Positions 1 through 8,080 of a DNA stretch of 64,000 nucleotides are shown here, in pieces; position 1 is the first letter of the stretch, and each line of letters begins with the position of its first letter. The stretch lies in assembly GCA_963815495.1 (NCBI GenBank), contig CAWFGW010000010.1, positions 1-64,000 on the forward strand, written 5' to 3'. A program made the translations under genes and the position numbers. This DNA comes from CAWFGW01 sp963815495 (GTDB taxonomy: Bacteria; Bacteroidota; Bacteroidia; Cytophagales; JAAEPT01). The notes under the pieces were generated by a model, which saw only the letters and a list, made by a program, of their open reading frames with translations, was not told where the DNA came from and searched no databases.

Positions 1-1
1 A

Positions 2-334
2 ATTTACGCCACTGGTGACGGTATAATCTCACTTGCCAGAAATGGTTATAGTGGTTACGGTAATCAAGTAGAGGTAGATCACGGCTTTGGCTATGTAACC
101 AAATATGCCCACATGAAAAAATTCATCGTAAAAACGGGGCAAAAAGTTAAACGTGGCGAACTTATTGGTTATTTAGGTAACTCTGGAACTTCCACCGCAC
201 CACACTTACATTACGAAGTAATCAAAAACGGATTAAAAGTTAATCCTGTACATTATTTCTTCAATGATTTAGATTCGGAACAATATGAGCAGATCCTTAA
301 ACTCGCATCTATTGAAAACCAATCGTTATCGTAA
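2..334 (+). CDS. M23 family metallopeptidase, C-terminal part (5' end outside window)
   Basis: This is the C-terminal end of a LytM/M23-type peptidoglycan endopeptidase. The reading frame is open from the first bases of the window, so the gene starts upstream. The visible part has the typical M23 strands: a VEVDHGFGYVTKYAHM segment (second metal-binding region) and the HLHYEV motif that carries the last catalytic histidine and zinc ligand. The protein should cut peptide cross-links in the cell wall and be exported, although its signal is not in view. The stop lies inside the 5' end of the next gene, so the two are probably translationally coupled. The family call is secure; the exact bond cut is unknown. 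Confidence 0.9.
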   Translation: MYATGDGIISLARNGYSGYGNQVEVDHGFGYVTKYAHMKKFIVKTGQKVKRGELIGYLGNSGTSTAPHLHYEVIKNGLKVNPVHYFFNDLDSEQYEQILKLASIENQSLS

Positions 335-1367
335 CACGAAAGGGTTATTTTTCATCTCAATTCTATTCATCACTTTATCTGCCACTGGTCAGCAGCTACG
401 AATCAAAGCTGTAGGCGATATTATGATGGGTTCATACACACCAACCACGGTGTTACCACCCCGACTTGGACAAGAGTTTATTGACTCAACTGCTTACTTG
501 TTGGATAGTGCTGACATCACGTTTGGAAACCTTGAAGGGGTGTTTGTTACTAAAGATATAGAACCGCAAAAATGTAGCGATGCGTCAAGAAAGGCAAAAC
601 GTTGTTATGAATTCGGCATGCCTGACACACTATCTTACGCGCTAAAAGGAATGCATTTCACCGTGATGAGTATGGATAATAACCATAATTCAGATTATGG
701 ATGGAAGGGCGTTAATTTCACAAAAGAACAACTAGATAAACACGGAATTAACTATGCAGCAAAAAAATCACCTGTAATTATTGATGTGGACTCTATTAAA
801 GTTGGGGTGATTGCCTTTGGTCATTCTTCGGAGTCGTATCAAGTGTTTGACTTAAAGACAGCGAAAGAGGTTGTTTTAGCATTAGATTCATTGGTTGATC
901 TCGTTATCGTTTCTTTTCACGGAGGTGCAGAGGGTTTGTCTGCGCAACATGTGAAAGATACGACTGAATTTTTTTATGGCGAAAATAGAGGGAACCTCGT
1001 GCAGTTTTCTAAAACAGTGATTGATGCAGGAGCCGATTTAGTTATTGGACACGGTCCTCATGTGCTACGTGCTATTGATGAGTACAAAGGCAAACTGATT
1101 TGCTATTCGTTAGGTAACTTCTTAACCCACGGCAATGTCAACATCACAGGAGTGAAAGGTAAAGGTGCAATTATGGATATTATTTTAGATACCAAAACAG
1201 GTGACTTTGTATCCGGAGAAATAATTCCTACAGTTCAAGTTGCACGAGGCATTCCTGTCGCTGATGAAGGCAAAGAAGCAATTATTATATTAAAATCATT
1301 GACTGAAGAGGACTTTCCTAACTCATTAGTAAAAATTGACCATAAGGGACATATTTCATTAAAGTAA
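285..1367 (+). CDS. CapA-family (PGA_cap) metallophosphatase-like protein, secreted
   Basis: This is a CapA/YwtB-type protein of the calcineurin-like phosphoesterase superfamily. Seen in order (ATG numbering): a hydrophobic signal segment at about 20-35 ending in TGQQ, the metal-binding motif GDIMMG (44-49), NLEG (82-85), NNHNSDYG (132-139), an FHGGAEG segment near 212 and GHGPHVLR near 256. CapA proteins are linked to poly-gamma-glutamate or capsule synthesis, but the true substrate of the Bacteroidota members is unknown. The ATG at 285 overlaps the upstream peptidase gene by 50 bp and gives a long N-region. A TTG at 312 would give a more normal signal peptide (MKTNRYRNTKG) and an overlap of 23 bp, so the start is uncertain. 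Confidence 0.85.
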   Translation: MSRSLNSHLLKTNRYRNTKGLFFISILFITLSATGQQLRIKAVGDIMMGSYTPTTVLPPRLGQEFIDSTAYLLDSADITFGNLEGVFVTKDIEPQKCSDASRKAKRCYEFGMPDTLSYALKGMHFTVMSMDNNHNSDYGWKGVNFTKEQLDKHGINYAAKKSPVIIDVDSIKVGVIAFGHSSESYQVFDLKTAKEVVLALDSLVDLVIVSFHGGAEGLSAQHVKDTTEFFYGENRGNLVQFSKTVIDAGADLVIGHGPHVLRAIDEYKGKLICYSLGNFLTHGNVNITGVKGKGAIMDIILDTKTGDFVSGEIIPTVQVARGIPVADEGKEAIIILKSLTEEDFPNSLVKIDHKGHISLK

Positions 1368-1385
1368 TTTTCGTAACTTTCTGCT

Positions 1386-1721
1386 ATGCCTTACCTAGAT
1401 AAGCCGATCGAAAAAACGTATTACTCCATTGGAGAAGTCGCTAAGTTGTTTGGTGTCGCGACTTCATTGGTGCGCTTTTGGGAATCAGAATTTGATGTAA
1501 TTAAGCCCCGAAAAAACAAAAAAGGTAATCGCCAATTCACACAAGAAGATGTGAAGAATTTTCAATTGGTATACCACCTCGTAAAAGAAAAAGGGCATAC
1601 CTTGCAAGGAGCTAAAGAAATTATTAAACAAGGAAAAAACAAAGCTGACGACAAACTTGACGCATTAAGTTCACTAAAAAAAGTGCGTTCTTTTTTGGTT
1701 GAATTAAAAAACCATCTTTAA
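1386..1721 (+). CDS. MerR-family transcriptional regulator
   Basis: This 111-residue protein is a single MerR-type winged-helix DNA-binding domain followed by a short helix. The helix-turn-helix is visible in YYSIGEVAKLFGVATSLVRFW (about 12-32), with the wing and the KGNRQFTQEDV segment after it, and then a helical stretch ending in a lysine-rich tail. There is no effector-binding C-terminal domain and no cysteine pattern for metal sensing. Small MerR proteins of this kind are common in Bacteroidota beside M23 peptidase genes; the regulon is unknown. It starts 18 bp after the CapA-like gene and ends 15 bp before dprA, so it probably shares their transcript. Confidence 0.9.
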   Translation: MPYLDKPIEKTYYSIGEVAKLFGVATSLVRFWESEFDVIKPRKNKKGNRQFTQEDVKNFQLVYHLVKEKGHTLQGAKEIIKQGKNKADDKLDALSSLKKVRSFLVELKNHL

Positions 1722-1736
1722 CATTTTTTATCTATT

Positions 1737-2852
1737 ATGGACGAATCAAGCCCGGTAGAACCAACTTCTATTTATAAAGTTGGCATTACTTTAATCCCAG
1801 GTATTGGAGACAAAACAATCAAACAACTTGTCAGCTATTGCGGCTCAGCCGAAGCTGTTTTCAAAGAAACAAAAGGTAAACTCCTAAAAATCCCAGGCAT
1901 AGGTCAGAAGGCGGTAAATGCTATTGCCTCTGCAGCTACTTTTAAAGCTGCAGAACAAATAATTACTCGGGTGGAAAAAGAAGGTACTCAACTTTTATTC
2001 TTCACCGACCATAATTTCCCTGATCGCTTAAAAATGATTGATGACTCCCCCTGTCTACTTCATTATAATGGCTCAGCTAACCTCAACAACTCTAAAATCA
2101 TTTCTATTGTTGGCACAAGAAGGGCAACCCTTTATGGACAAGAAATCACACGTCAACTCGTAGAAGACCTTGCGCCTCATCAACCACTTATTGTGAGTGG
2201 ATTAGCATATGGAATCGATATCGCTGCTCACAATGCTGCCCTCGATTTTGGTTTGGAGACGATAGGTGTTATGGCATCTGGTCTAAATATCATCTACCCC
2301 AATGTTCATATAAAACAAGCTCACAAAATGTTAAAAAAAGGAGGTTTGTTAACCGAGTTTAACTTTGACGAAGAGCCTGACCGCCATAATTTCCCATCCA
2401 GAAATCGAATAATTGCGGGCATGAGTGATGCCACTATTGTAGTAGAGGCGGCACAAAAGGGTGGCGCATTAATTACTGCGGAAATAGCGCACTCTTATAA
2501 CAAAGAAGTCTTTGCGGTACCAGGCGAGATCAACAAAACTTATTCTCAAGGGTGTAATGCGCTAATCAAAAACCATAAAGCACAGTTAATCACTTCATAC
2601 AAAGATATTGAACGTGAGTTGCACTGGAGCTCTACCACTATTCATGAAAGAAAAAAACAACTCCAAGACCTTAATCTCAATGAACACGAGTTAAAACTTG
2701 TTCAAGCCTTGTCAGAACAACCTGTCACGTTAGATGAAATTGCACGAAAAGCGCAACTGCCAATCAGTCAATTGAGCTCAGACTTATTAACTTTGGAGTT
2801 TCGAGGTGTGGTCAAATCGTTACCTGGAAATCGTTACTTATTGAACAATTAA
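1737..2852 (+). CDS. dprA: DNA-processing protein DprA
   Basis: DprA binds incoming single-stranded DNA during natural transformation and loads RecA on it. At 371 residues the protein has the usual length. An N-terminal helix-hairpin-helix part (about 15-70, with IPGIGDKTIK and IPGIGQKAV) is followed by the Rossmann-like core (about 80-300) with the signatures VGTRRATLYG, VSGLAYGIDIAAH, FPSRNRIIAG and EVFAVPGEI, and then a C-terminal winged helix (about 305-370). It sits 15 bp after the MerR gene and 3 bp before the M1 peptidase gene. No other competence gene is in view. Confidence 0.95.
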   Translation: MDESSPVEPTSIYKVGITLIPGIGDKTIKQLVSYCGSAEAVFKETKGKLLKIPGIGQKAVNAIASAATFKAAEQIITRVEKEGTQLLFFTDHNFPDRLKMIDDSPCLLHYNGSANLNNSKIISIVGTRRATLYGQEITRQLVEDLAPHQPLIVSGLAYGIDIAAHNAALDFGLETIGVMASGLNIIYPNVHIKQAHKMLKKGGLLTEFNFDEEPDRHNFPSRNRIIAGMSDATIVVEAAQKGGALITAEIAHSYNKEVFAVPGEINKTYSQGCNALIKNHKAQLITSYKDIERELHWSSTTIHERKKQLQDLNLNEHELKLVQALSEQPVTLDEIARKAQLPISQLSSDLLTLEFRGVVKSLPGNRYLLNN

Positions 2853-2855
2853 ATT

Positions 2856-5800
2856 ATGATGCGTTATTTATTCCTTTTCTTATGTGTTCACTTTTTAATT
2901 CACTCAAGCGCACAACAAACTAGAAGCTACAGGTCTTCTGAAAATCCCTTTTATTGGAAAAACAAAAAACCTTTTGAAGGCTATTGGCAACAAGATGTTC
3001 AATACAAAATAAAGGCAACTATTGATGACTCCACAGACATTGTAGACGGCCATTTTTATGAATTAACTTATTGGAACAATTCTCCGCATACGTTAACAGA
3101 GCTTTATTTCCATTTGTATCAAAATGCGTTTCAGCCTCAATCACACATGCATGACTTGTATAAAAACAATGATCAAAAAGTGAAGTTTGGTAAATATGAA
3201 GAACAGAAAAAAGGAACCGAAGTTTTTGATATCCAGGTAAATGGAGAATCCGTTGACACTACGTTAGACAACACTATTTTAAGATTACAATTAAATAAAC
3301 CACTCCTACCGAATGATTCTGTGATTGTTACCATGAAATTCAAGACCTATTTCGATACTGGATCCTTGCGCAGACGAATGAAAACCTTTGACAGCTATGG
3401 TGAAAAACATTATGATGGGGTTCATTGGTATCCTATCATTACAGTGTATGATCGTAAATTTGCCTGGACAACAGAACAACATTTAGACAAGGAGTTTTAT
3501 GCTGACTTTGGGTCCTTTGATGTTGAATTAACTTTCCCAAACCATTTTATTGTAGATGCTACGGGTGTGCTACAAAACAAAGAAGAAGTGCTACCCGATT
3601 CCCTTCGCAAAAAACTCGATTTATCCAACTTTAAAACGCCCGTTTCCACTCCCTCTGTAATTGTTCCTCGTGAAAAAGGGAAAACCAAAACCTGGAAATT
3701 CTATGCGGAAAACGTCCATAATTTTGCATTTACTGCGGATCCCACTTATCGGATTGGTGAAATAACCTGGAAAGGCATTAAGGTCGTGACACTAGCACGT
3801 GAACCCAACGCGTCCAACTGGCAGCAGTCAGGTGAGTTCACTAAAAAGGTGATCAAAACCTATTCAGAAGATTTTGGCATGTATGCTTGGCCAAAAATAA
3901 TTATTGCTGACGCTAATGACGGCATGGAATACCCCATGTTAACCCTGGACAATGGCTCCTACCCTGGTCACCAAAGTCTGTTGGCTCATGAAGTAGGTCA
4001 CATGTGGTTTTATGGCATGGTAGGTACCAACGAGACTTATCGTGCGATGATGGACGAAGGTTTTACGCAATTTTTAACGATTTGGAGTATGGATAAAATC
4101 ACAGGGGCATCCAAAAAACGGACGTCAAAAAATAAGTTTGTACAAAAACGATTACGCCCCTATAGAAACAGGTATGAAAGGTTATATTTCCCTTACATCA
4201 GAACCGTACACGATGGGTTTGATAAAAACCTCAATACCCACTCTTCCGATTTTAATGGCGCGATAAGACACAGTGGTAACTATGGTTTGGTTTATTACAA
4301 AACAGGTGTGATGCTTTATAACCTTCGTTATGTCTTGGGGGACTCGTTATTTCAAGGAGCCATGAAACACTATTTTCATCAGTGGAAAATGGCGCACCCC
4401 TACCCTGAAGATTTTAGAAACAGCATTACAGAGTACGCACAAACTGACTTAAACTGGTTTTTTGATCAGTGGATGGAAACGACAAAAACAATTGATTATG
4501 CGATAGACGACATCGAACAGGTAGACTCAAGCAGCTATCAGCTCACTTTTAGCAGAAAAGGTGAAATGCAAATGCCCCTGGACTTTCAAGTTATCACTGA
4601 AACAGACACCTTAGCTTATCACATTCCGAATACGTGGTTTATCAAACAAACAGATGCCACGGTGCTTCCCAAATGGTACGGGTGGGGCAACATTCATAAA
4701 ACACATACTGTCACCGTACAGTCCCCCTCACCCATTGTGGATGTAGTTATAGACCCGGAACATTATTTAGCTGATATTAACTTAACTAACAATCAGTATC
4801 AAAGAAATGTAATTGAGTTTGACCATCGGGTTAGAAACTACCCTGACTGGGACCAGAGTCATAACTATATACGACCAGATGTCTGGTATAATCACTTTGA
4901 CGGAATACAAGTTGGCGTACACTTAGAAGGGAATTATTTTCAGGATTTATATCAATACAATTTTACCCTATGGGGAAACACCCGAGTAGGACAATTTGAA
5001 ATAGATGAAGCGGTAAGAAAAGAAAACAGTCCTATAAGCTTTCAGTTTTCAGCCTCAGAGAAGTTAAAAAACATTTGGACTAACCTCTACTTCAAGCAAA
5101 ACATCTCATACAATGTTGGGTTATTGAAATCAGGTCTTGGCTTGGAGAAACGTTTCCAAAAAAGAGATACACGGAACACCAACTACAGTACGGCCTTTAT
5201 CGAACTAGATTTCTTGTATCGCCCCTACCGCAACCAATATGAGTACTTATTGTATGATAACTCGTGGGGATTTGAAAAAAACAATAATACTATCAGCCTC
5301 GGTATCAAGCGGAACTACGAAAAAGAAACACTAGAAGGAAACACAACTGTCAAACTGAAAACGCCCGGACTATTTGCTGATTACAATTACTCCAACCTAG
5401 ATGTTGAATCAAAAAACATACTCCATGGAAAGTACATCACTTTAAACACACGCTTGTTTGGACGATTAGGTTTTGGTGACAATCTCCCTACGGAGTCCAT
5501 GCTTTATTTAGCTGGTGCCTCACCTTTAGAGATGTATGACAACAAATACACTAGAGCAAGTGGCTTTGTACCAGTAAATCTCACCAACTACTACGCTAAT
5601 CAAACCAATCACTTTCAACATGGAGGTGGTTTAAATTTAAGAGGCTACGCAGGCTATTTAATCACTGAAGATGGCAACTTGATTTATGCGAGCAAATCAG
5701 GTTTATCGGCTTCGTTTGAACTAGACTTTCAAGATTTAATTTATCCATCCACTAAAAAGAAACTTCGTAATTTTAGTTTAAGAACGTATGTATTCTCTGA

Positions 5801-6005
5801 CTTGGGGAGCATTGAATATAATAATAAACTAAGCAGCGTCATTGCTGATGCAGGACTAGGCTCGGTATTGACAATCAAATTTCCAAGCTTCAACATTAAC
5901 CCTATTGAATTGCGGTTTGATGTGCCGCTTTATTTAAATGCTCCTCCTAGTGGTGAGGACTCGTTTAAGTTCAGGTATTTGGTAGGGGTAAGTAGTTCGT
6001 TTTAA
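2856..6005 (+). CDS. M1-family zinc metallopeptidase with a C-terminal Omp85-like beta-barrel
   Basis: The protein has a signal peptide (about 1-20, ending SSAQQ), an M1 aminopeptidase-type domain up to about residue 560, and a C-terminal half of about 480 residues. The zinc site is complete: H378-E379-x-x-H382 and E401 in MMDEGF, with a GMEYP variant of the GAMEN exopeptidase motif upstream. The C-terminal half is rich in alternating beta-strand patterns, contains LRGY at 928-931 (like the conserved loop-6 motif of Omp85 barrels) and ends in ...VGVSSSF with a terminal phenylalanine, as outer-membrane barrels do. I infer a peptidase anchored in the outer membrane by its own barrel. The peptidase call is secure; the barrel reading is inference. 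The gene follows dprA by 3 bp. Confidence 0.85.
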   Translation: MMRYLFLFLCVHFLIHSSAQQTRSYRSSENPFYWKNKKPFEGYWQQDVQYKIKATIDDSTDIVDGHFYELTYWNNSPHTLTELYFHLYQNAFQPQSHMHDLYKNNDQKVKFGKYEEQKKGTEVFDIQVNGESVDTTLDNTILRLQLNKPLLPNDSVIVTMKFKTYFDTGSLRRRMKTFDSYGEKHYDGVHWYPIITVYDRKFAWTTEQHLDKEFYADFGSFDVELTFPNHFIVDATGVLQNKEEVLPDSLRKKLDLSNFKTPVSTPSVIVPREKGKTKTWKFYAENVHNFAFTADPTYRIGEITWKGIKVVTLAREPNASNWQQSGEFTKKVIKTYSEDFGMYAWPKIIIADANDGMEYPMLTLDNGSYPGHQSLLAHEVGHMWFYGMVGTNETYRAMMDEGFTQFLTIWSMDKITGASKKRTSKNKFVQKRLRPYRNRYERLYFPYIRTVHDGFDKNLNTHSSDFNGAIRHSGNYGLVYYKTGVMLYNLRYVLGDSLFQGAMKHYFHQWKMAHPYPEDFRNSITEYAQTDLNWFFDQWMETTKTIDYAIDDIEQVDSSSYQLTFSRKGEMQMPLDFQVITETDTLAYHIPNTWFIKQTDATVLPKWYGWGNIHKTHTVTVQSPSPIVDVVIDPEHYLADINLTNNQYQRNVIEFDHRVRNYPDWDQSHNYIRPDVWYNHFDGIQVGVHLEGNYFQDLYQYNFTLWGNTRVGQFEIDEAVRKENSPISFQFSASEKLKNIWTNLYFKQNISYNVGLLKSGLGLEKRFQKRDTRNTNYSTAFIELDFLYRPYRNQYEYLLYDNSWGFEKNNNTISLGIKRNYEKETLEGNTTVKLKTPGLFADYNYSNLDVESKNILHGKYITLNTRLFGRLGFGDNLPTESMLYLAGASPLEMYDNKYTRASGFVPVNLTNYYANQTNHFQHGGGLNLRGYAGYLITEDGNLIYASKSGLSASFELDFQDLIYPSTKKKLRNFSLRTYVFSDLGSIEYNNKLSSVIADAGLGSVLTIKFPSFNINPIELRFDVPLYLNAPPSGEDSFKFRYLVGVSSSF

Positions 6006-6058
6006 CTAAAAAGCTTAAGTTCTACTTTAAAAAACTTAAACTAAGCTCTGGTTTTAAA
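5974..6058. repeat. 85-bp direct repeat, copy 1 (3' end of M1 peptidase gene plus hairpin)
   Basis: This copy covers the last codons and stop of the M1 peptidase gene and about 55 bp after it. The second copy lies exactly 143 bp further on (6117-6201) with 80 of 85 bases identical by eye. The non-coding part holds an imperfect inverted repeat (AGCTTAAGTT facing AACTTAA...AGCT) that could act as a weak transcription terminator. Confidence 0.85.
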
Positions 6059-6082
6059 ACATAAATCAAAAGGCTTCGTGAG

Positions 6083-6116
6083 GGTATACCACCATGCAAA
6101 GCATCGCGGCAACGCG
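6083..6116. repeat. GC-rich stacked palindromes (REP-like intergenic element)
   Basis: Three perfect palindromes or hairpins lie almost end to end: GGTATACC (6083-6090), ATGC-AAA-GCAT (6094-6104) and CGCG-GCAA-CGCG (6105-6116). The last has a GNRA-type tetraloop. The stretch is much richer in G+C than the surrounding spacer and ends exactly where the second copy of the 85-bp repeat begins. This looks like a dispersed REP-like element, but no second copy is seen in this window. Confidence 0.55.
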
Positions 6117-6201
6117 GGTATTTGGTTGGGGTGAGTAGTTCATTTTAACTAAAAAGCTTAAGTTCTACTTTAGAAAACTTAAACTAAGCTCTGGATTTAA
6201 A
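6117..6201. repeat. 85-bp direct repeat, copy 2
   Basis: This is the second copy of the 3' end of the M1 peptidase gene. It still encodes YLVGVSSSF followed by a stop, and the three differences in its codons are all silent third-position changes. The rest of the gene is absent. It may be the tail of a lost tandem paralogue or a recombination footprint. Confidence 0.85.
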
Positions 6202-6212
6202 CAGAAAGAAAA

Positions 6213-6620
6213 CTACTTCTCATTACTATCAAGTCCAATTATATACTTCCCTGTAACTGGATTCACATTTAAAACCTTTCCTTTATACTCATTATACATT
6301 TCTTTAGAAATAGGATAACAAAAAAGCATGAAACAACGGGTATTAAAAAAAACAGGATATTTCATCACAAAAAACTTATGTTTAGGAAAATTCTCTTCAC
6401 ACTCTAAACTTATTGACGATATACTATTAAACTCTGTTTCTTGAATATAATATTTAACCAATGCTGTAGTATTTATGTGGTCAGTTTGGTATTCCAAACA
6501 TTCCCCTACTGTGTAATTTACAGGTGTAATATATTGCTCTAAAACTTTAAATAGAAGAAATCCAATTAAAGGAATTAGGAGTAACAATAATTTTACCCTT
6601 TCTTTTGTTTTATTGTCCAT
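6213..6620 (-). CDS. small single-pass membrane protein, unknown
   Basis: I do not recognise this protein of about 135 residues. It has a charged start (MDNKTKERVK), one hydrophobic helix (LLLLLIPLIGFLLFKVL), and then an outward-facing domain of about 105 residues with four cysteines (GECLEY, SLECEE, NTRCFML, FCYPIS) that could form disulfides. A GTG at 6644 would add eight residues, but it sits almost on the predicted right end of the insertion sequence, so the ATG at 6620 is preferred. It lies between the IS110 element and the 85-bp repeat and has no functional neighbours. The insertion is immediately upstream and may have separated it from its original promoter. Confidence 0.6.
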   Translation of the reverse strand: MDNKTKERVKLLLLLIPLIGFLLFKVLEQYITPVNYTVGECLEYQTDHINTTALVKYYIQETEFNSISSISLECEENFPKHKFFVMKYPVFFNTRCFMLFCYPISKEMYNEYKGKVLNVNPVTGKYIIGLDSNEK

Positions 6621-6698
6621 CCGCAACCTTATATTTCCTACCACTCAGGTACTGTGTTAAAATACAACTGAAAGGATATAAATATTTTATTATTAATT

Positions 6699-7835
6699 TT
6701 AAGAACCGAAAGAAGTCTTCAGTCGATTATCGAACCGAAGTCTATCTAGTGTAGAGCAGGCAATAGCCTGTTCTACTATTTTCTCCTTTGGAGAAATACC
6801 GAAAGAAGCCTTAATCTCATAATCACCCGATGTCAAATTAGGATTGTATACTTCTCCTGATTTCCATAATGCATATATTAAGAGTAGTAGTTTGCGTTGT
6901 ACAGCAACTACACCAATCATTTTAGATTTATTCCTTTCGTTTATTCGGTTATAAAAGGCTCCAAGTCTTTCATCATGTCTAATAGCACTTAGAGCTGGAT
7001 AGTGTAAAGCCTTCCGGATAAACTTATTTCCCTTTTTAGATATTCTTTTTCTTGCATTAAGAGAAGTTCCAGACTGTCTTTCTACCACATCATAACCACA
7101 ATAACTCACTAGCTGTTTTCGGTTTTTTATTAATGCAAATCCGTTTGTTTCCGCTAAAATTATTAGAACAGTGAGTTGTCCAACTCCTTTTATAGAGGTT
7201 ATCTTTTTCACTTTTTCATTCAGCTCACTATCTACTTTTAAGAGTTCATCTATTTCTTGCATTATCTCACCCAATTGTTTTTCAATAAATCTAATTCTCT
7301 TTTCTGCCCTTTTCATTGATGATGAATTAAACTGAAAGGCTGCTTTTTTGCTGTGCAGTTGATTATTGATTTGAATTTTTTCTTTTAAGAGTTCCTCACG
7401 TTCTCTTAAGAGTTGTTTGATATATCTTAAGTTTTCTGAAGGTGGAGACCACGCGTCTAATTTACGTTCAACGGCAAATTGAGCAATGACTTTTGCATCA
7501 ATAGCATCGTTTTTGGATTTTACATTAAGTGTTTTAGCAAAGTGGACTACTTTGTTTGGTAATAAGACAGCTACTTTCTTTTTTTCGCTAGATAGAAAAT
7601 AAGCAAGTTTTTCAAAATAAACTCCTGTTGCTTCCATTGCAAAAAGTGTATCAAGATCCCTTGATAAAAACTTTTCCGTCCATTTGAGAAAGTTGTTAAA
7701 CCCTAGTTTTTTGTTTGCGAAAGACTTAGAGGATAAAATAACAGAATTTTGATCCTCATCTATGGAACATATAGCAGCCATAAATGAATCTGCGGAAATA
7801 TCAATTCCCACTGCTTGTCGAATAGTTTTTTTCAT
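6699..7835 (-). CDS. IS110-family transposase (DEDD/serine recombinase)
   Basis: This is a full-length 378-residue IS110-type transposase. The N-terminal RuvC-like DEDD domain has D12 (GIDIS), E68 (MEATGVY), and D110 and D113 (KNDAIDAK). A coiled-coil-rich middle (about 140-215) follows. The C-terminal Transposase_20 domain has KGVGQLTVLI and the catalytic serine region ERQSGTSLNARKRISKKGN with S255. All key residues are present and the frame is intact, so it may be active. IS110 transposases are guided by an RNA made from the element's own non-coding end, and such a region lies directly upstream (7836-8178). Confidence 0.95.
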   Translation of the reverse strand: MKKTIRQAVGIDISADSFMAAICSIDEDQNSVILSSKSFANKKLGFNNFLKWTEKFLSRDLDTLFAMEATGVYFEKLAYFLSSEKKKVAVLLPNKVVHFAKTLNVKSKNDAIDAKVIAQFAVERKLDAWSPPSENLRYIKQLLREREELLKEKIQINNQLHSKKAAFQFNSSSMKRAEKRIRFIEKQLGEIMQEIDELLKVDSELNEKVKKITSIKGVGQLTVLIILAETNGFALIKNRKQLVSYCGYDVVERQSGTSLNARKRISKKGNKFIRKALHYPALSAIRHDERLGAFYNRINERNKSKMIGVVAVQRKLLLLIYALWKSGEVYNPNLTSGDYEIKASFGISPKEKIVEQAIACSTLDRLRFDNRLKTSFGS

Positions 7836-7844
7836 GATACTAAC

Positions 7845-8052
7845 AATTAAAGTTCTCTTGCCTTCTCTCGTGTGAATACAGGATTATATCCATAATAAAT
7901 ATTCCTGTGGTACTGTTCTGGCTTTTAGAACTGGTTATCAAATAGGACAAGGAAAAACCTGAGGGACGATATCGGAAACCCGTATCTAGAGTCACCCAAT
8001 CTCTTGCCCTATTTAAATATCAGAAAATTATATTATTTTTCTTATCACCAAA
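7845..8052 (-). ncRNA. predicted IS110 bridge RNA with target- and donor-binding loops
   Basis: On the minus strand the leader folds into two stem-closed internal loops. Loop 1: an outer 12-bp stem (8003-8014 with 7940-7951) and inner hairpin 7968-7986 frame guides GGGTGACTCT (7988-7997) and CCCTCAGG (7958-7965). Loop 2: outer stem AGTTCT/AGAACT (7927-7932 with 7851-7856), then GCC/GGC, and inner stem ACAGGA/TCCTGT frame a strand containing ACAGTACC (7909-7916) and a strand containing GAGAG. ACAGTACC repeats the right end of the IS, and CCCTCAGG is the complement of CCTGAG across its right junction. These are the expected properties of donor and target guides. The fold was made by eye. Confidence 0.6.
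8023..8052 (-). promoter_or_regulatory. possible Bacteroidota-type promoter for the IS110 leader RNA
   Basis: On the minus strand, TTTG (8052-8049) is followed after 18 bp by TAATTTTC (8030-8023), one base from the TAnnTTTG consensus. This would start transcription close to the outer stem of the first guide loop. Confidence 0.35.
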
Positions 8053-8058
8053 CATACG

Positions 8059-8080
8059 AGAGTCACTCGAAGAGTACTCT
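8059..8080 (-). other. stem-loop in IS110 left end
   Basis: AGAGT-ACTC, loop TTC, GAGT-G-ACTCT form a nine-pair hairpin with one bulged base. A second hairpin lies at 8163-8192 and overlaps the predicted left end. Either could be a structural element of the IS end. Confidence 0.4.
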
